Shown here: positions 48,260 through 56,942 of the stretch, one piece after another
Numbering within the stretch: position 1 is the stretch's first letter
Layout: the number at the start of each line of letters is the position of its first letter
Assembly: GCF_036227105.1 (NCBI RefSeq)
Contig: NZ_CP109434.1
Span: 6,544,501 to 6,608,500 of the forward strand
From: Amycolatopsis sp. NBC_01488
GTDB taxonomy: Bacteria; Actinomycetota; Actinomycetes; Mycobacteriales; Pseudonocardiaceae
Direction: 5' to 3'
Length of the DNA stretch: 64,000 nucleotides
Position numbers and translations under genes: made by a program
The notes under the pieces: model-generated
Seen by the model: only the letters and a program-made list of their open reading frames with translations
The model's database searches: none
What the model was told of the DNA's origin: nothing

Positions 48260-48765
48260 TAGGCCCCCGTGACGCCGTCGATGGCTTCGCGCAGGAAGTC
48301 GGCGTGGCCGTTGTGCCGGGCGTACTCGTGGATCATGTGCAGCATCACCAGCCGGAGCGAGACGTCTTCGCCCCAGCGTGCCTGGTACCCGGTGACGTCC
48401 AGGGACTCGGCCGCTTCTTCGATCTTGCGCGATTGCTCCACTTCGGCCTGCCAGGCCTCGAACGCTTCCGCGCGCGTCGAGGTGCTCGCGTCGTAGGCCG
48501 CCTGGAAGTCGCCCTCGGCCGACCACCGCAGCGGGACGTCCTCGGCGTTGATCACCCGCCGGAACCAGGTGCGCTCGACCTCGGCCAGGTGCCGGACCAG
48601 GCCGAGCAGCGACAGCGTCGACGGCGGGCTCGACGCGCGGCGGAGGTCCTCGTCGGACAGTCCGTCGCACTTCATGGCGAGGGTGGCGCGGTGGAAGTCG
48701 AGGAACGTGCGCAGCATTTCGCGCTCGCCCCCGACCAGCGGCGGTTCGGGACGTTCGGTGGTCAC
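48259..48765 (-). CDS. DinB/DUF664 family protein
   Basis: 168 residues, a four-helix bundle. LLGLVRHLAEVERTWFRRVI has the first metal His, and VMLHMIHEYARHNGHADFLREAIDG the second and third His of the DinB-like nickel/zinc site. Members include thiol transferases using mycothiol or bacillithiol; the substrate is unassigned. GTG 48765 has only a weak ribosome site. It overlaps the toroid gene downstream. Confidence 0.88.
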   Translation of the reverse strand: MTTERPEPPLVGGEREMLRTFLDFHRATLAMKCDGLSDEDLRRASSPPSTLSLLGLVRHLAEVERTWFRRVINAEDVPLRWSAEGDFQAAYDASTSTRAEAFEAWQAEVEQSRKIEEAAESLDVTGYQARWGEDVSLRLVMLHMIHEYARHNGHADFLREAIDGVTGA

Positions 48766-48805
48766 CGGCAGTGTCTATCACGCCGGAAATGTCGGTGGGG
48801 TCAAT

Positions 48806-48811
48806 TAGGAT
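48806..48811 (+). promoter_or_regulatory. -10 box TAGGAT for ligC
   Basis: TAGGAT ends seven bases before the ligC GTG (48819). The spacing fits a transcription start at the start codon itself, so the mRNA may be leaderless, although the same AGGA could act as a ribosome site in a longer transcript. Confidence 0.45.
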
Positions 48812-48818
48812 CGCCGGC

Positions 48819-49937
48819 GTGGACCTGCCCGTGATGCCGCCCGTGCGGCCGATGCTCGCGAAAGCCGTGCACGAGGTGCCTCGTGACCCGGGGCTGCTGT
48901 ACGAACCCAAGTGGGACGGCTTCCGCTGCGTCGTGTTCCGCGACGGCGACGAGATCGAGCTCGGTTCCCGCAACGACCGCCCGCTGACCCGCTACTTCCC
49001 GGAGCTGGTGGAGCTGCTGGCCGCCGCGTTGCCGCCGCGCTGCGTCGTGGACGGCGAGATCGTGCTGGTCACGCCCCAGGGGCTCGACTTCGAGGTGCTG
49101 CAGCTGCGGCTGCACCCGGCGGCCTCGCGGGTGCGCAAGCTCGCCGAAGAGACCCCGGCCAGCTTCATCGCCTTCGACCTGCTCGCCCTCGGCGACACCG
49201 ACCTCACCGGCGAGCCGTTCCGCGAGCGGCGCCGGCAGCTGGAGAGCGTCTTGGCGACCGAAGCCGAAGGCCTGCAGCGCGTCCACCTGACCCCGCTGAG
49301 CGAGGACCCGGACCAGGCCGAGGACTGGTTCACGCGGTTCGAGGGCGCGGGGTTCGACGGCGTCATGGCCAAGCCCGGCGACCTGCCGTACGAGCAGGAC
49401 AAGCGCGTCATGCTGAAGGTCAAGCACGAGCGCACGGCCGACTGCGTCGTCACCGGGTTCCGCTGGCACAAGGACGGCGTCGGCGTCGGCTCGCTGCTGC
49501 TGGGGCTGTTCGACGACGAGGGCGTGCTGCACCACGTCGGCGTGGCGAGCAGCTTCACGAAGGCGCGGCGCGCCGAACTGGTCGAGGAGCTGGCGCCGCT
49601 GCGCGAGAACGCGCTCGAGAACCACCCGTGGCGGTCCTGGGCCGAATCTCATGCCGCCTCCGCTGGGAAGAGCACGTCGGCGGAGTACGAACCGGAGCCC
49701 GGGCGCCGGCCCGGCGCGATGAGCCGCTGGGCGCCGCAGAAGGAGCTGTCCTGGGAGCCGCTGCGGCCCGAGTGGGTCGCGGAGGTCCGCTACGAGCACC
49801 TGCAGGGCGGTCGGCTCCGCCACGGCGGGCGGCTGGTCCGGTTCCGGCCCGACCGCACGCCGGAGTCGTGCACGTTCGCCCAGCTCGACGAGGCGCCGCC
49901 CGCCGAGCTGGCGAAGCTGTTCGGGGAGGCGAGATGA
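48819..49937 (+). CDS. ligC: ATP-dependent DNA ligase, LigC type
   Basis: 372 residues. The adenylated Lys31 is in YEPKWDGFR; further nucleotidyltransferase motifs are ELGSRNDRPLTRYFPEL, VVDGEIVL, GFDGVMAKPGD and KRVMLKVKHERTADCVV. A C-terminal OB fold follows. It starts VDLPVMPPVRPMLAK, like mycobacterial LigC. The ligase seals nicks or ends in the cytosol. It overlaps the PrimPol gene by four bases, the same pairing found in mycobacteria (Rv3730c/Rv3731), which points to a shared gap- or excision-repair role. Confidence 0.92.
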   Translation: MDLPVMPPVRPMLAKAVHEVPRDPGLLYEPKWDGFRCVVFRDGDEIELGSRNDRPLTRYFPELVELLAAALPPRCVVDGEIVLVTPQGLDFEVLQLRLHPAASRVRKLAEETPASFIAFDLLALGDTDLTGEPFRERRRQLESVLATEAEGLQRVHLTPLSEDPDQAEDWFTRFEGAGFDGVMAKPGDLPYEQDKRVMLKVKHERTADCVVTGFRWHKDGVGVGSLLLGLFDDEGVLHHVGVASSFTKARRAELVEELAPLRENALENHPWRSWAESHAASAGKSTSAEYEPEPGRRPGAMSRWAPQKELSWEPLRPEWVAEVRYEHLQGGRLRHGGRLVRFRPDRTPESCTFAQLDEAPPAELAKLFGEAR

Positions 49938-50938
49938 GCGAGGCGGTGCTGCTCGACGTCGACGGCGTCGAGGTCAAGATCAGCAGCCCGGACAAGGTCT
50001 ACTTCCCGGAGCACGGGCAGACGAAGCTCGATCTCGTCGAGTACTACCGGGCGGTCTCCGGGCCGCTGCTGGCCCGGCTCGGCGGCCGTCCGCTGCTGCT
50101 GGAGCGCTACCCGGACGGCGCCGGCGGCAAGAACTGGTTCCAGAAGCGCGTGCCGAAGGGCACGCCGCCGTGGCTGAGCACCACGGTCGTCTCGACGCCG
50201 AACGGCACGACGAGCGACGCGCTGGTCGCGAAGGACCTGGCCCACATCCTCTGGGCGGTGAACCTCGGGTGCCTCGGTTTCCACGTCTGGCCGTACCTCG
50301 CCGACACGCCCGAGGTGACCGACGAGCTGCGCGTCGACCTCGACCCGTCGCCCGGGATCGGGTTCGACGAGCTGCGCGAGGCCGCCTTGCTGACGCGGGA
50401 GTTCCTGGCCGAGCACGGCATCGAAGGCCACGTGAAGACGTCCGGTTCACGGGGACTGCACCTGTACGTGCTGCTCGAGCCGCGGTGGGACAGCTTCCAG
50501 GTGCGGGCGGCGGCGGTCGCGCTGGCGCGGGCCCTGGAGCGGCGGCACCCGGAGAAGATCACCGCGCAGTGGTGGAAGGAGGAACGCGGCTCGCGCGTGT
50601 TCGTCGACTTCAACCAGAACGCACCGCACAAGACCGTGTTCGGCACGTGGTGCGTGCGGCCGCGGGTGGGCGGCCAGGTGTCCACGCCGATCGGGTGGGA
50701 CGAGCTGGACGGCGTCGAGCCCGACGCGTTCACCCTGAGCACGGTGCCGGCCCGAGTCGCCGAGCGCGGCGACCCGTGGGCCGGGGCGGGCGAGCGGCCG
50801 CAGTCGATCGAGCCGCTGCTGGAGCTGTCCGAAGTGGACATGAAGAGCGGCCTGATGGACGCGCCGTGGCCGCCGGTGTACCCGAAGATGCCGAACGAGC
50901 CGCCCCGGGTCGCGCCGAGCCGGGCGAAGAAGGCGTGA
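49934..50938 (+). CDS. LigD-like polymerase/PrimPol domain protein
   Basis: 334 residues. VDLDPSPG holds two catalytic Asp and VFVDFNQN the third. ISSPDKVYFPEHGQTKLDLVEYY, NWFQKRVPKGTPPW and KTSGSRGLHLYV are conserved in LigD polymerase domains and the stand-alone PrimPol-C. It would add ribonucleotides or deoxynucleotides at short gaps. ATG 49934 overlaps the ligase stop (ATGA). No nuclease domain or Ku gene is nearby, so a role distinct from Ku-dependent end joining is plausible. Confidence 0.92.
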   Translation: MSEAVLLDVDGVEVKISSPDKVYFPEHGQTKLDLVEYYRAVSGPLLARLGGRPLLLERYPDGAGGKNWFQKRVPKGTPPWLSTTVVSTPNGTTSDALVAKDLAHILWAVNLGCLGFHVWPYLADTPEVTDELRVDLDPSPGIGFDELREAALLTREFLAEHGIEGHVKTSGSRGLHLYVLLEPRWDSFQVRAAAVALARALERRHPEKITAQWWKEERGSRVFVDFNQNAPHKTVFGTWCVRPRVGGQVSTPIGWDELDGVEPDAFTLSTVPARVAERGDPWAGAGERPQSIEPLLELSEVDMKSGLMDAPWPPVYPKMPNEPPRVAPSRAKKA

Positions 50939-50939
50939 G

Positions 50940-51386
50940 GTGGCGACGGTCGCCGAGTGCCCGGCCGACGACGGGTTCCTGCTGGCGCTGATGACGGCGA
51001 TGACGGCCGAGCTGGTGGTGGTCCACGACTTCCCGCCGGACGCCCGCCCCCGGCCGCTGGCACCAGCCAGCCGCTACCTCCTCGCCCGCGACGGCCCGCG
51101 GGCGATCGGGTGCTGCGCGGTGGAGCCGGTCTCGCCGGGTGTGTATGAGCTGAAGCGGATGTTCGTCGCCCCGGACGTGCGGGGGACCGGGGTGTCCAGT
51201 GCGCTGGTGGCGGAGTCCGAGCGCATTGCCCGCAGCGGGGGCGGGACGCGGTTGAGGTTGGAGACGGGAACCCGCCGGCCGGCGGCGATGCGGCGGTACG
51301 AGCGGGCGGGATACCGGCGGGTGCCGAACTTCCCGCCGCACGAGAACGATCCGGAGTCGGTCTGCTACGAGAAGGAACTCGGTTAG
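50940..51386 (+). CDS. GNAT family N-acetyltransferase
   Basis: 148 residues. VYELKRMFVAPDVRGTGVSSALVAESERIA is the acetyl-CoA pyrophosphate loop (RGTG near 76), and LRLETGTRRPAAMRRYERAGYRRV the later helix. Substrate unknown. GTG 50940 begins one base after the PrimPol stop, so it probably travels in the ligase operon. The C-terminus has PPHENDPESVCYEKEL, a common GNAT end. Confidence 0.88.
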   Translation: MATVAECPADDGFLLALMTAMTAELVVVHDFPPDARPRPLAPASRYLLARDGPRAIGCCAVEPVSPGVYELKRMFVAPDVRGTGVSSALVAESERIARSGGGTRLRLETGTRRPAAMRRYERAGYRRVPNFPPHENDPESVCYEKELG

Positions 51387-51528
51387 GCCGGCGAGGGCCG
51401 GGTCGCGGCGTGGCTGTCGGGCCGGGGCGGCACGGAAGACGCCGGGGGTTGGTTCCCGGGATCAGCGCCAAGGGCCACTCGGGCAGCGCGAGCGGCAGAG
51501 GCCACGGGCAAGAAGCCCCCAAACCGGC

Positions 51529-52671
51529 TTAGTCTCGCGATGCACGCGGTGCGAGCCGGGGCGTGAGCTGGCTCCACGCGGCGAGGGCGACCAGCCCGGT
51601 CAACCCGAACACCGCCGCCGAACCGAGGCCGGACGCCGCCGCGCCCGCCAAGGGCGCCGCCGCTGTCTGGCCGGCTCCCAGGCCGGCGAACGACCAGGTC
51701 ACTCCGCGGGCCGGCCGTGCGGGGGACAGCCGCGCGGCCCAGAGGATGCACAGCCCGGTCAGTGCCATGTACGTGAGGCCGAACAGCGCGCTGGAGACCA
51801 GGGCGCCGGGCAGCCCCGGGCGGGGCAGGGCGAGCAGGGCGATGCCCGCCGCCGCCAGGGTCCACGCCGTGAGGTTGGCCGTGCGCAGGCTCGTGCGCTC
51901 GGCCAGCCGTCCGGCCAGGCCGCCGAGCAGCCCGGCCACGCCGATCGTGAACCAGCACACCGTGACGGCCACCGGGCTCAGGCCCGCTTCGGCCAGCCGT
52001 GAGCTGGAAAACGTCCAGTACGGCGCGCTCGTCACGCCGATGAGGACGGAGTTGACCACCAGCGGGGCCATCCCGCGGGCCGAGCCGGCGTCCGGCGCCG
52101 CCGCCCGGGGCAGCACCCGCCAGGCGAGCACGGTCACCGCGACGCCGAGGGCCGCGAACGTCCACCAGATCGCGGGCCAGCCGAACGCCAGCAGCGGCGT
52201 GAACGCCGACGCCGCCAGCCCCAGTCCCGTTCCGGTGTTGGCCCAGGTCTGCGCCCGGTCCCGGACGCGCGAGCCGACCGTCCGGCCGATCAGCTGGGCG
52301 ACTCCCGGCGAGACGAGGCCCGCACCGGTCCCCGCGACGAAGATCCCGGCCCCGAACAGCACGACCCCCGGGGCCGCCGCCATGAGCGCGAGACCGAGCG
52401 TGGCCGACGCGCCGGCCAGGACGACGGTGCCGTGCGCCGACCGGCGGGACGTCCGCGGGGACACCAGCAGCCCGAGGCCGTACCCCGCGGTGGACAGACC
52501 ACCGAGGACGCCGGCGCCGACGGTCGTGAGCCCGAACGTCTCGCTGAACCGGGGCACGAACAATCCGTACGCGTAGCGCGCGAAGCCGTAGCAGAGGGCG
52601 ATCACGCTCGCCCCGGCGGCGGCCGTGGACCACCACGCGGTCGTGGGCTTCCCTTCCGTTTCGAGCACCAT
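51529..52671 (-). CDS. MFS transporter
   Basis: About 380 residues with 11-12 membrane helices. ALCYGFARYAYGLFVPRFSE opens the first helix, as in CynX/YbfB-like carriers, and GLVSPGVAQLIGRTVGSRVRDRAQTWANTGTGLG matches the central loop motif. It is divergent from a TetR gene with an AGACAG-type palindrome between them. An exporter regulated by its substrate is the likely arrangement. ATG 52671 is favoured over GTG 52680. Confidence 0.87.
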   Translation of the reverse strand: MVLETEGKPTTAWWSTAAAGASVIALCYGFARYAYGLFVPRFSETFGLTTVGAGVLGGLSTAGYGLGLLVSPRTSRRSAHGTVVLAGASATLGLALMAAAPGVVLFGAGIFVAGTGAGLVSPGVAQLIGRTVGSRVRDRAQTWANTGTGLGLAASAFTPLLAFGWPAIWWTFAALGVAVTVLAWRVLPRAAAPDAGSARGMAPLVVNSVLIGVTSAPYWTFSSSRLAEAGLSPVAVTVCWFTIGVAGLLGGLAGRLAERTSLRTANLTAWTLAAAGIALLALPRPGLPGALVSSALFGLTYMALTGLCILWAARLSPARPARGVTWSFAGLGAGQTAAAPLAGAAASGLGSAAVFGLTGLVALAAWSQLTPRLAPRASRD

Positions 52672-52684
52672 GAGGTCCACTCAA

Positions 52685-52700
52685 CAGACAGGTCTGTCTG
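52685..52700. promoter_or_regulatory. TetR operator CAGACAGGTCTGTCTG
   Basis: A 16-bp near-perfect palindrome; only the central GG/TC pair breaks the symmetry. A second partial half-site, ACCTGTCTGG, lies at 52744-52753 next to the TetR ribosome site. Both lie between the divergent MFS and TetR genes. Confidence 0.7.
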
Positions 52701-52762
52701 CTGTCAACCGATGATACGATCAGTCCTGGATAGAGCGCTACCGACCTGTCTGGAGGACTGCT

Positions 52763-53323
52763 GTGGGCCGCACCCGTCCCGGCGACGCACGAGCCAAGGT
52801 GCTCACGGCCGCGTCGACGCTCTTCTACCGCGACGGCATCCACGCCGTGGGCGTCGACACGGTGGTGGCCGAGGCCGGGGTGACGAAGGCCGCGCTCTAC
52901 GGCAACTTCGGCTCCAAGACCCAGCTCGTCGTCGCGTACCTGCGGGAACGCGACCGGCTGTGGCAGGAGGAGATCGACCGGATCACGGCCGGGCACCCCG
53001 AACCGCGGGACCGGGTCCTGGCGGTGTTCGACGCCTACGAAGCCTGGCTGGCCCGCGACGACTACCGCGGCTGCGCCTTCCTCAACGCGGCGTCGGAGTT
53101 CCCCGACGCCGACGGCCCGGTCCGCGAGGTCGTCCGCCACCACAAGACCGCGCTGCACAGCTTCCTGCGGGCCCAGTTCGAACGCGGCGGACGCGACCAC
53201 GCCGAGACCCTCGCGGACGAAGTGATGCTGCTGCTCGAAGGCGCCGCCGTCACGGCGGTGGTCGCCCGGAACCCGCGGCCGTTCCACACGGCGAAGCGGC
53301 TCGCGGAAAGCTTGACCGCCTAG
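52763..53323 (+). CDS. TetR family regulator (LmrA/YxaF type)
   Basis: 186 residues. The helix-turn-helix is VLTAASTLFYRDGIHAVGVDTVVAEAGVTKAALYGNFGSKTQLV (about 12-55). The C-terminal LmrA/YxaF-like motif DDYRGCAFLNAASEFPDADGPVREVVRHHK is clear. GTG 52763 follows GGAGG. It should repress the divergent MFS gene through the palindrome at 52685-52700. The stop TAG shares CTAG with the convergent small gene. Confidence 0.92.
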   Translation: MGRTRPGDARAKVLTAASTLFYRDGIHAVGVDTVVAEAGVTKAALYGNFGSKTQLVVAYLRERDRLWQEEIDRITAGHPEPRDRVLAVFDAYEAWLARDDYRGCAFLNAASEFPDADGPVREVVRHHKTALHSFLRAQFERGGRDHAETLADEVMLLLEGAAVTAVVARNPRPFHTAKRLAESLTA

Positions 53324-53601
53324 ATCCGCAGGTCGAGCGAAAGCTGTCCCACGTCCTCGCCGGCCGACGCCACCCTGACGCCTGCGGGCGGCGCGGGCAG
53401 CGTCGCCACGCAGGCCGGGCAGGGCGCGACCTCCGAGGCCGTCAGGTCCACCGGCTTCCAGCTGCGGGACTCCCGCTCACCGCACGCCGAACGCCGGTAG
53501 CGCAAGTCGCCGGAGCGGGTCATCAGGTGCGCCAACGGCACTTCTTCGGGCAGCACGCCGACCAGGTACCAGCGTGGTGCGCTCACCGCGGTGGTCGTCA
53601 T
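53320..53601 (-). CDS. Small hypothetical protein with CPxC motif
   Basis: 93 residues. RWYLVGVLPEEVPLAHLMTRSGD opens the protein. Four Cys are in RRSACGERESR and APCPACVATLP, possibly a zinc site. No membrane segment is present. ATG 53601 is used. It lies between the TetR gene (stops overlap) and the same-strand CobW gene, 70 bp upstream. Function unknown. Confidence 0.68.
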   Translation of the reverse strand: MTTTAVSAPRWYLVGVLPEEVPLAHLMTRSGDLRYRRSACGERESRSWKPVDLTASEVAPCPACVATLPAPPAGVRVASAGEDVGQLSLDLRI

Positions 53602-53671
53602 GGCCGTCAGTCTCCGTCGGCGCCCGCGCGGCCCGGGTGCATTTGCCGATCTTCGGCGTGGCGGCCGCCGG

Positions 53672-54679
53672 TCAGGCCTGGTCCGGCAGGTACCGGAGGA
53701 TGTGCAGCAAGCCGCGCTCGTCGACCGCCGCCGGGTCCGGGGCCACGCAACCGCGCAGGTCGGCCAGCACCGCGTCGGCGTCGAGGCCCGCGCCGATCAG
53801 CACGAGCTCCGTGCGCCGCGGCGCGCCGGACGGCCACGCCGACCGCTCGAGCTGCACGAACCCGCCGACCGTGTGCAGGTGGAAGCGCGCGCCGGCGTTG
53901 AAGTCCGCCTGGCCCTTCATCCGGTACAGCCCGGCCGGCCGGCGCTCGAGGAACTCGACGAACGCGCGCGGGGCCAGCGGCGTCTCGGCGGTGAACGTGA
54001 CCGTCTCGTACCGCGCGTGCAGGTGCTGCGAGTGGTCGTCGGCTTCGCGCAGGTCGTCGAAGGACAGCTGGCCGACGCGCTCGCCGCGGGGTTCGGGGTC
54101 GAAGAACAGCCGCGGGTCGACGCGCCCGTGCGCGGTGACCAGCAGCGGCCGGCCGGGCGCCAGTTCCTCGACCGTCGCGGTGACCTTGGCCAGCGCCTCG
54201 GCGGACACGCGGTCGGCCTTGTTCAGCACCACCAGGTCGGCCAGGCGCAGGTGGTCGGCCAGCTCGGGGTGACGCTCGCGCGCGGCTTCGAACTCGGCCG
54301 CGTCCACCACCTCGGCGAGCCCGCCGTAGCGGATGTCCGGGTGCTCGCTGGCGATCATCAGCCGGATCAGGTCGCGGGGCTCGGCGATGCCGCTGGCCTC
54401 GACGACGATGACGTCGATCCCCGCCTCGGCCGAGGAAAGCCGCCCCAGCATGGCATCGAGCCCGCTCGTGTCGACCGCGCAGCACAGGCAGCCGTTGCCG
54501 AGCGAGACCATCGTGTCGACCTGGCCGGCGACGGCGAGCGCGTCGACGTTCACGCTGCCGAAGTCGTTGACCACGACGCCGACCCGGGCGCCCTCGCGGT
54601 TGGCGAGCAGGTGGTTGAGCAGCGTCGTCTTGCCCGCGCCGAGGAACCCGGCGACGAGGACCACGGGGATCTTGCGCAC
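53672..54679 (-). CDS. CobW/COG0523 family metallochaperone GTPase
   Basis: 335 residues. The P-loop GFLGAGKTTLLNHLL is near residue 11; GNGCLCCAV is the CxCC metal site; VVEASGIAEP and VVLNKADRV are the Walker B and guanine motifs. The C-terminal domain carries RMKGQADF and FHLHTVGGFVQLERSAW. The protein should load zinc or cobalt into target enzymes with GTP hydrolysis. GTG 54679 is used. No zinc-uptake repressor box is visible upstream. Confidence 0.92.
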   Translation of the reverse strand: MRKIPVVLVAGFLGAGKTTLLNHLLANREGARVGVVVNDFGSVNVDALAVAGQVDTMVSLGNGCLCCAVDTSGLDAMLGRLSSAEAGIDVIVVEASGIAEPRDLIRLMIASEHPDIRYGGLAEVVDAAEFEAARERHPELADHLRLADLVVLNKADRVSAEALAKVTATVEELAPGRPLLVTAHGRVDPRLFFDPEPRGERVGQLSFDDLREADDHSQHLHARYETVTFTAETPLAPRAFVEFLERRPAGLYRMKGQADFNAGARFHLHTVGGFVQLERSAWPSGAPRRTELVLIGAGLDADAVLADLRGCVAPDPAAVDERGLLHILRYLPDQA

Positions 54680-55044
54680 GAAACGACTCTAACGCCGCGG
54701 GCGGTACCGCCCATACACGGGTGAGCGTCGCCGGAGTAGGCCGTTCGCCGAATACCCTCGAAAAGACGCAGGTGGTCCGCCGGGAAAGGATCACAGCGCT
54801 GCCACTGTCCACAGTGATCGATTGACGGAAAATGCGCTTCGGCATGTCCGGATAACGCTTGGTAGCAGTTATTTTCCCGGTGTTTTCGCAGGCGGCGACG
54901 GAATTTGGGGATTCCGCGGTACGTCGTTCACGTCCGGTGGATTGCGTCCGGGAGAACGTGGGGTACTCTCCCCGGCCTGGCCGGAGGTGCTGCTGTGGCA
55001 GGAACTTCCGGCCTGCCCCGTTGTCGGCGACCATCGGAGGAACG
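54680..55044. other. Non-coding region between CobW and NOS
   Basis: About 365 bp with somewhat lower G+C in parts, for example GCAGTTATTTTCCCGGTGTT near 54862-54881. No gene has a convincing start. It probably holds the divergent CobW promoter and the NOS promoter; no palindromic operator stands out. Confidence 0.4.
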
Positions 55045-55101
55045 GTGAACCTTTCCGTCGGGCTGCAGATCACGATTTCGGAGAGTGGGGTGGCGTCGTG
55101 A
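55045..55101 (+). CDS. Candidate 18-residue leader peptide coupled to NOS
   Basis: GTG 55045 follows GGAGGAA at 55036-55042 and encodes VNLSVGLQITISESGVAS before TGA. That TGA overlaps the NOS start in GTGA. The ribosome site is stronger than that of NOS itself, so NOS may be translated by reinitiation. The peptide has no known relatives that I can recall. Real translation is unproved. Confidence 0.35.
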   Translation: MNLSVGLQITISESGVAS

Positions 55102-56249
55102 CGGTTACCCCCGAGCGGGTGACGTCCTCGCTGCCGATCTACCAGCGCGTCTCGGGGGAGCAGGGCGTCAATTCCACGGCAGCGGAGGAATTCCTGGAAC
55201 GGATGTTCGCCGAAGGCGCCGCCGAAGAAGGCGACCGCTTCGAGACGCGGCTGGCGGAGGTCCGCGCGGAAATCGCCGAAACGGGCACCTACCGGCACAC
55301 CGCGGCCGAGCTGGCCTACGGCGCGCGCGTCGCGTGGCGCAACTCCGCCCGCTGCATCGGCCGGCTGTACTGGAACAGCCTGCGGATCCGCGACCGGCGC
55401 CGGGTCACCGACCCCGCCGCGATCGCCGGCGAGTGCGTCGCCCACCTCCGGCAAGCCACCCGGGGCGGCCGGATCCGGCCGACGATCACGGTGTTCGCCC
55501 CGGAGACGCCCGCCGAGCCCGGGCCGCGTATCCACAACGAGCAGCTGATCCGCTACGCGGGGTACCGCCTCGACGACGGTTCGGTCCTCGGCGACCCGCG
55601 CTACGCGGAGTTCACCGAGCGGGTGCGAAGACTCGGGTGGCGGCCGCCGGAGCGAAGGGGGTCCTTCGACGTCCTCCCGCTGCTGATCGAGGCGGTCCCC
55701 GGCGATCCACGGCTGTTCACGCTGCCCGCGGACGCCGTCCTGGAGGTCCCGCTGACCCACCCCGACCACCGCTGGTTCGCCGGGCTCGGGCTGCGCTGGC
55801 ACGCCGTGCCGGCGATCAGCACCATGCCGCTGGAGATCGGCGGCGTCACCTACCCCGCCGCGCCGTTCAACGGCTGGTACGTCGGCTCCGAGATCGGCGC
55901 CCGGAACCTGGCCGACGAGCAGCGCTACGACCTGCTGCCGGTCATCGCCGAGCTGATGGGCCTGGACACCGCGTCCGAGCGGACGCTGTGGCGCGACCGG
56001 GCGCTGGTCGAGCTGACCCTCGCCGTGCAGCACTCGTTCGACGCGGCCGGCGTGACGATGGCCGACCACCACACCGAGTCGCGGCGGTTCCTGACCCACC
56101 TCGACCGCGAGGAGCGGGCCGGCCGCCGGTGCCCGGCCGACTGGAGCTGGATCGTCCCGCCGCTGTCCGGCGGCCAGACCCCGGTCTTCCACCGGTACTA
56201 CGACCCACCCGATCCCGGGCAGCGGCCGGCGTTCCTCTCACCGGACTGA
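55098..56249 (+). CDS. nos: Bacterial nitric oxide synthase, oxygenase domain
   Basis: 383 residues, the size of bacterial NOS lacking the reductase domain. The heme Cys86 is in AWRNSARCIGRLYW; the arginine-binding Glu265 is in NGWYVGSEIGARNL; RPTITVFAPE, IRYAGYR and WHAVPAISTMPLEIGG are also conserved. It makes NO and citrulline from L-arginine and needs a separate electron donor. A flavodoxin gene follows by 109 bp and is an obvious candidate. GTG 55098 fits the family N-terminus; a longer in-frame stretch to 54822 matches nothing. Confidence 0.94.
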   Translation: MTVTPERVTSSLPIYQRVSGEQGVNSTAAEEFLERMFAEGAAEEGDRFETRLAEVRAEIAETGTYRHTAAELAYGARVAWRNSARCIGRLYWNSLRIRDRRRVTDPAAIAGECVAHLRQATRGGRIRPTITVFAPETPAEPGPRIHNEQLIRYAGYRLDDGSVLGDPRYAEFTERVRRLGWRPPERRGSFDVLPLLIEAVPGDPRLFTLPADAVLEVPLTHPDHRWFAGLGLRWHAVPAISTMPLEIGGVTYPAAPFNGWYVGSEIGARNLADEQRYDLLPVIAELMGLDTASERTLWRDRALVELTLAVQHSFDAAGVTMADHHTESRRFLTHLDREERAGRRCPADWSWIVPPLSGGQTPVFHRYYDPPDPGQRPAFLSPD

Positions 56250-56358
56250 GTCACGCCGGGAGGGCGGGGCACCACGGAGAGCGACGTGGCAGCGCCTGGA
56301 TGGCGGATCGTGACCGGCCCGTGGAGCAGTACCGCGCGGCAAGGCCGACAATGGACGC

Positions 56359-56865
56359 ATGACCGCAGTCCTCGTCGCCTACGCCGGGCGTCACGGCGGA
56401 ACCCGGCAGATCGCCGAGGTCATCGCCGCCGAGCTCGGCGAAGCCGGCCTGAGCGTGGACGTGCGCGACGCCGCCGACGTCGCCACGGTCGGCCACTACG
56501 CCGCGGTCGTCGTCGGCAGCGCCCTGTACTACCACCGCTGGCGGCCCGAGGCCGTCCGGCTGCTGGAGCGCAACGCCCGGGCCCTCTCCGAGCGTCCGGT
56601 GTGGTTGTTCCACAGCGGACCGTGCGGCCCGGGCGCGGCCACCCACCAGGTCAGCCTGCCGGCGAACGTCGCGCTGCTCGCCGCGCGGATCGACGCGGAG
56701 CGCACCGCGACCTTCGGCGGCCGGCTGGACCCGGCGACCGTGCGCGGCCTGGTCCCGCGGCTGATGGCGTCCGGGCAGCGCGCGGGCGACTTCCGCGACT
56801 GGGACCGGATCAAGGCGTGGGCCCGCGACGTCGGCCGCCGCGTCCGCACCCGGGTCGCGCTCTGA
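56359..56865 (+). CDS. Flavodoxin-domain protein
   Basis: 168 residues. AVLVAYAGRHGGTRQIAEVIAAEL holds the FMN phosphate loop, and VVGSALYYHRWRPEAVRLLERN the second loop of the HemG/flavodoxin_5 type. The C-terminal FRDWDRIKAWARDVG is also typical. It may shuttle electrons to the adjacent nitric oxide synthase, as Bacillus flavodoxins do in vitro; alternatively it is a protoporphyrinogen-oxidase-like protein. ATG 56359 is used; a separate promoter is possible given the 109-bp gap. Confidence 0.87.
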   Translation: MTAVLVAYAGRHGGTRQIAEVIAAELGEAGLSVDVRDAADVATVGHYAAVVVGSALYYHRWRPEAVRLLERNARALSERPVWLFHSGPCGPGAATHQVSLPANVALLAARIDAERTATFGGRLDPATVRGLVPRLMASGQRAGDFRDWDRIKAWARDVGRRVRTRVAL

Positions 56866-56942
56866 CCCTTGCCCGCGCGGGGCGGTGGGTGCTACACCAG
56901 CCCTGAAGTCTTCCGGTGGACAACCGACGGGACGGGGCAAAG

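Noticed and set aside
54822..55097. N-terminal extension of the nitric oxide synthase
   Set aside because: The added 92 codons match no part of bacterial NOS, and base composition there is lower in GC and without codon bias.
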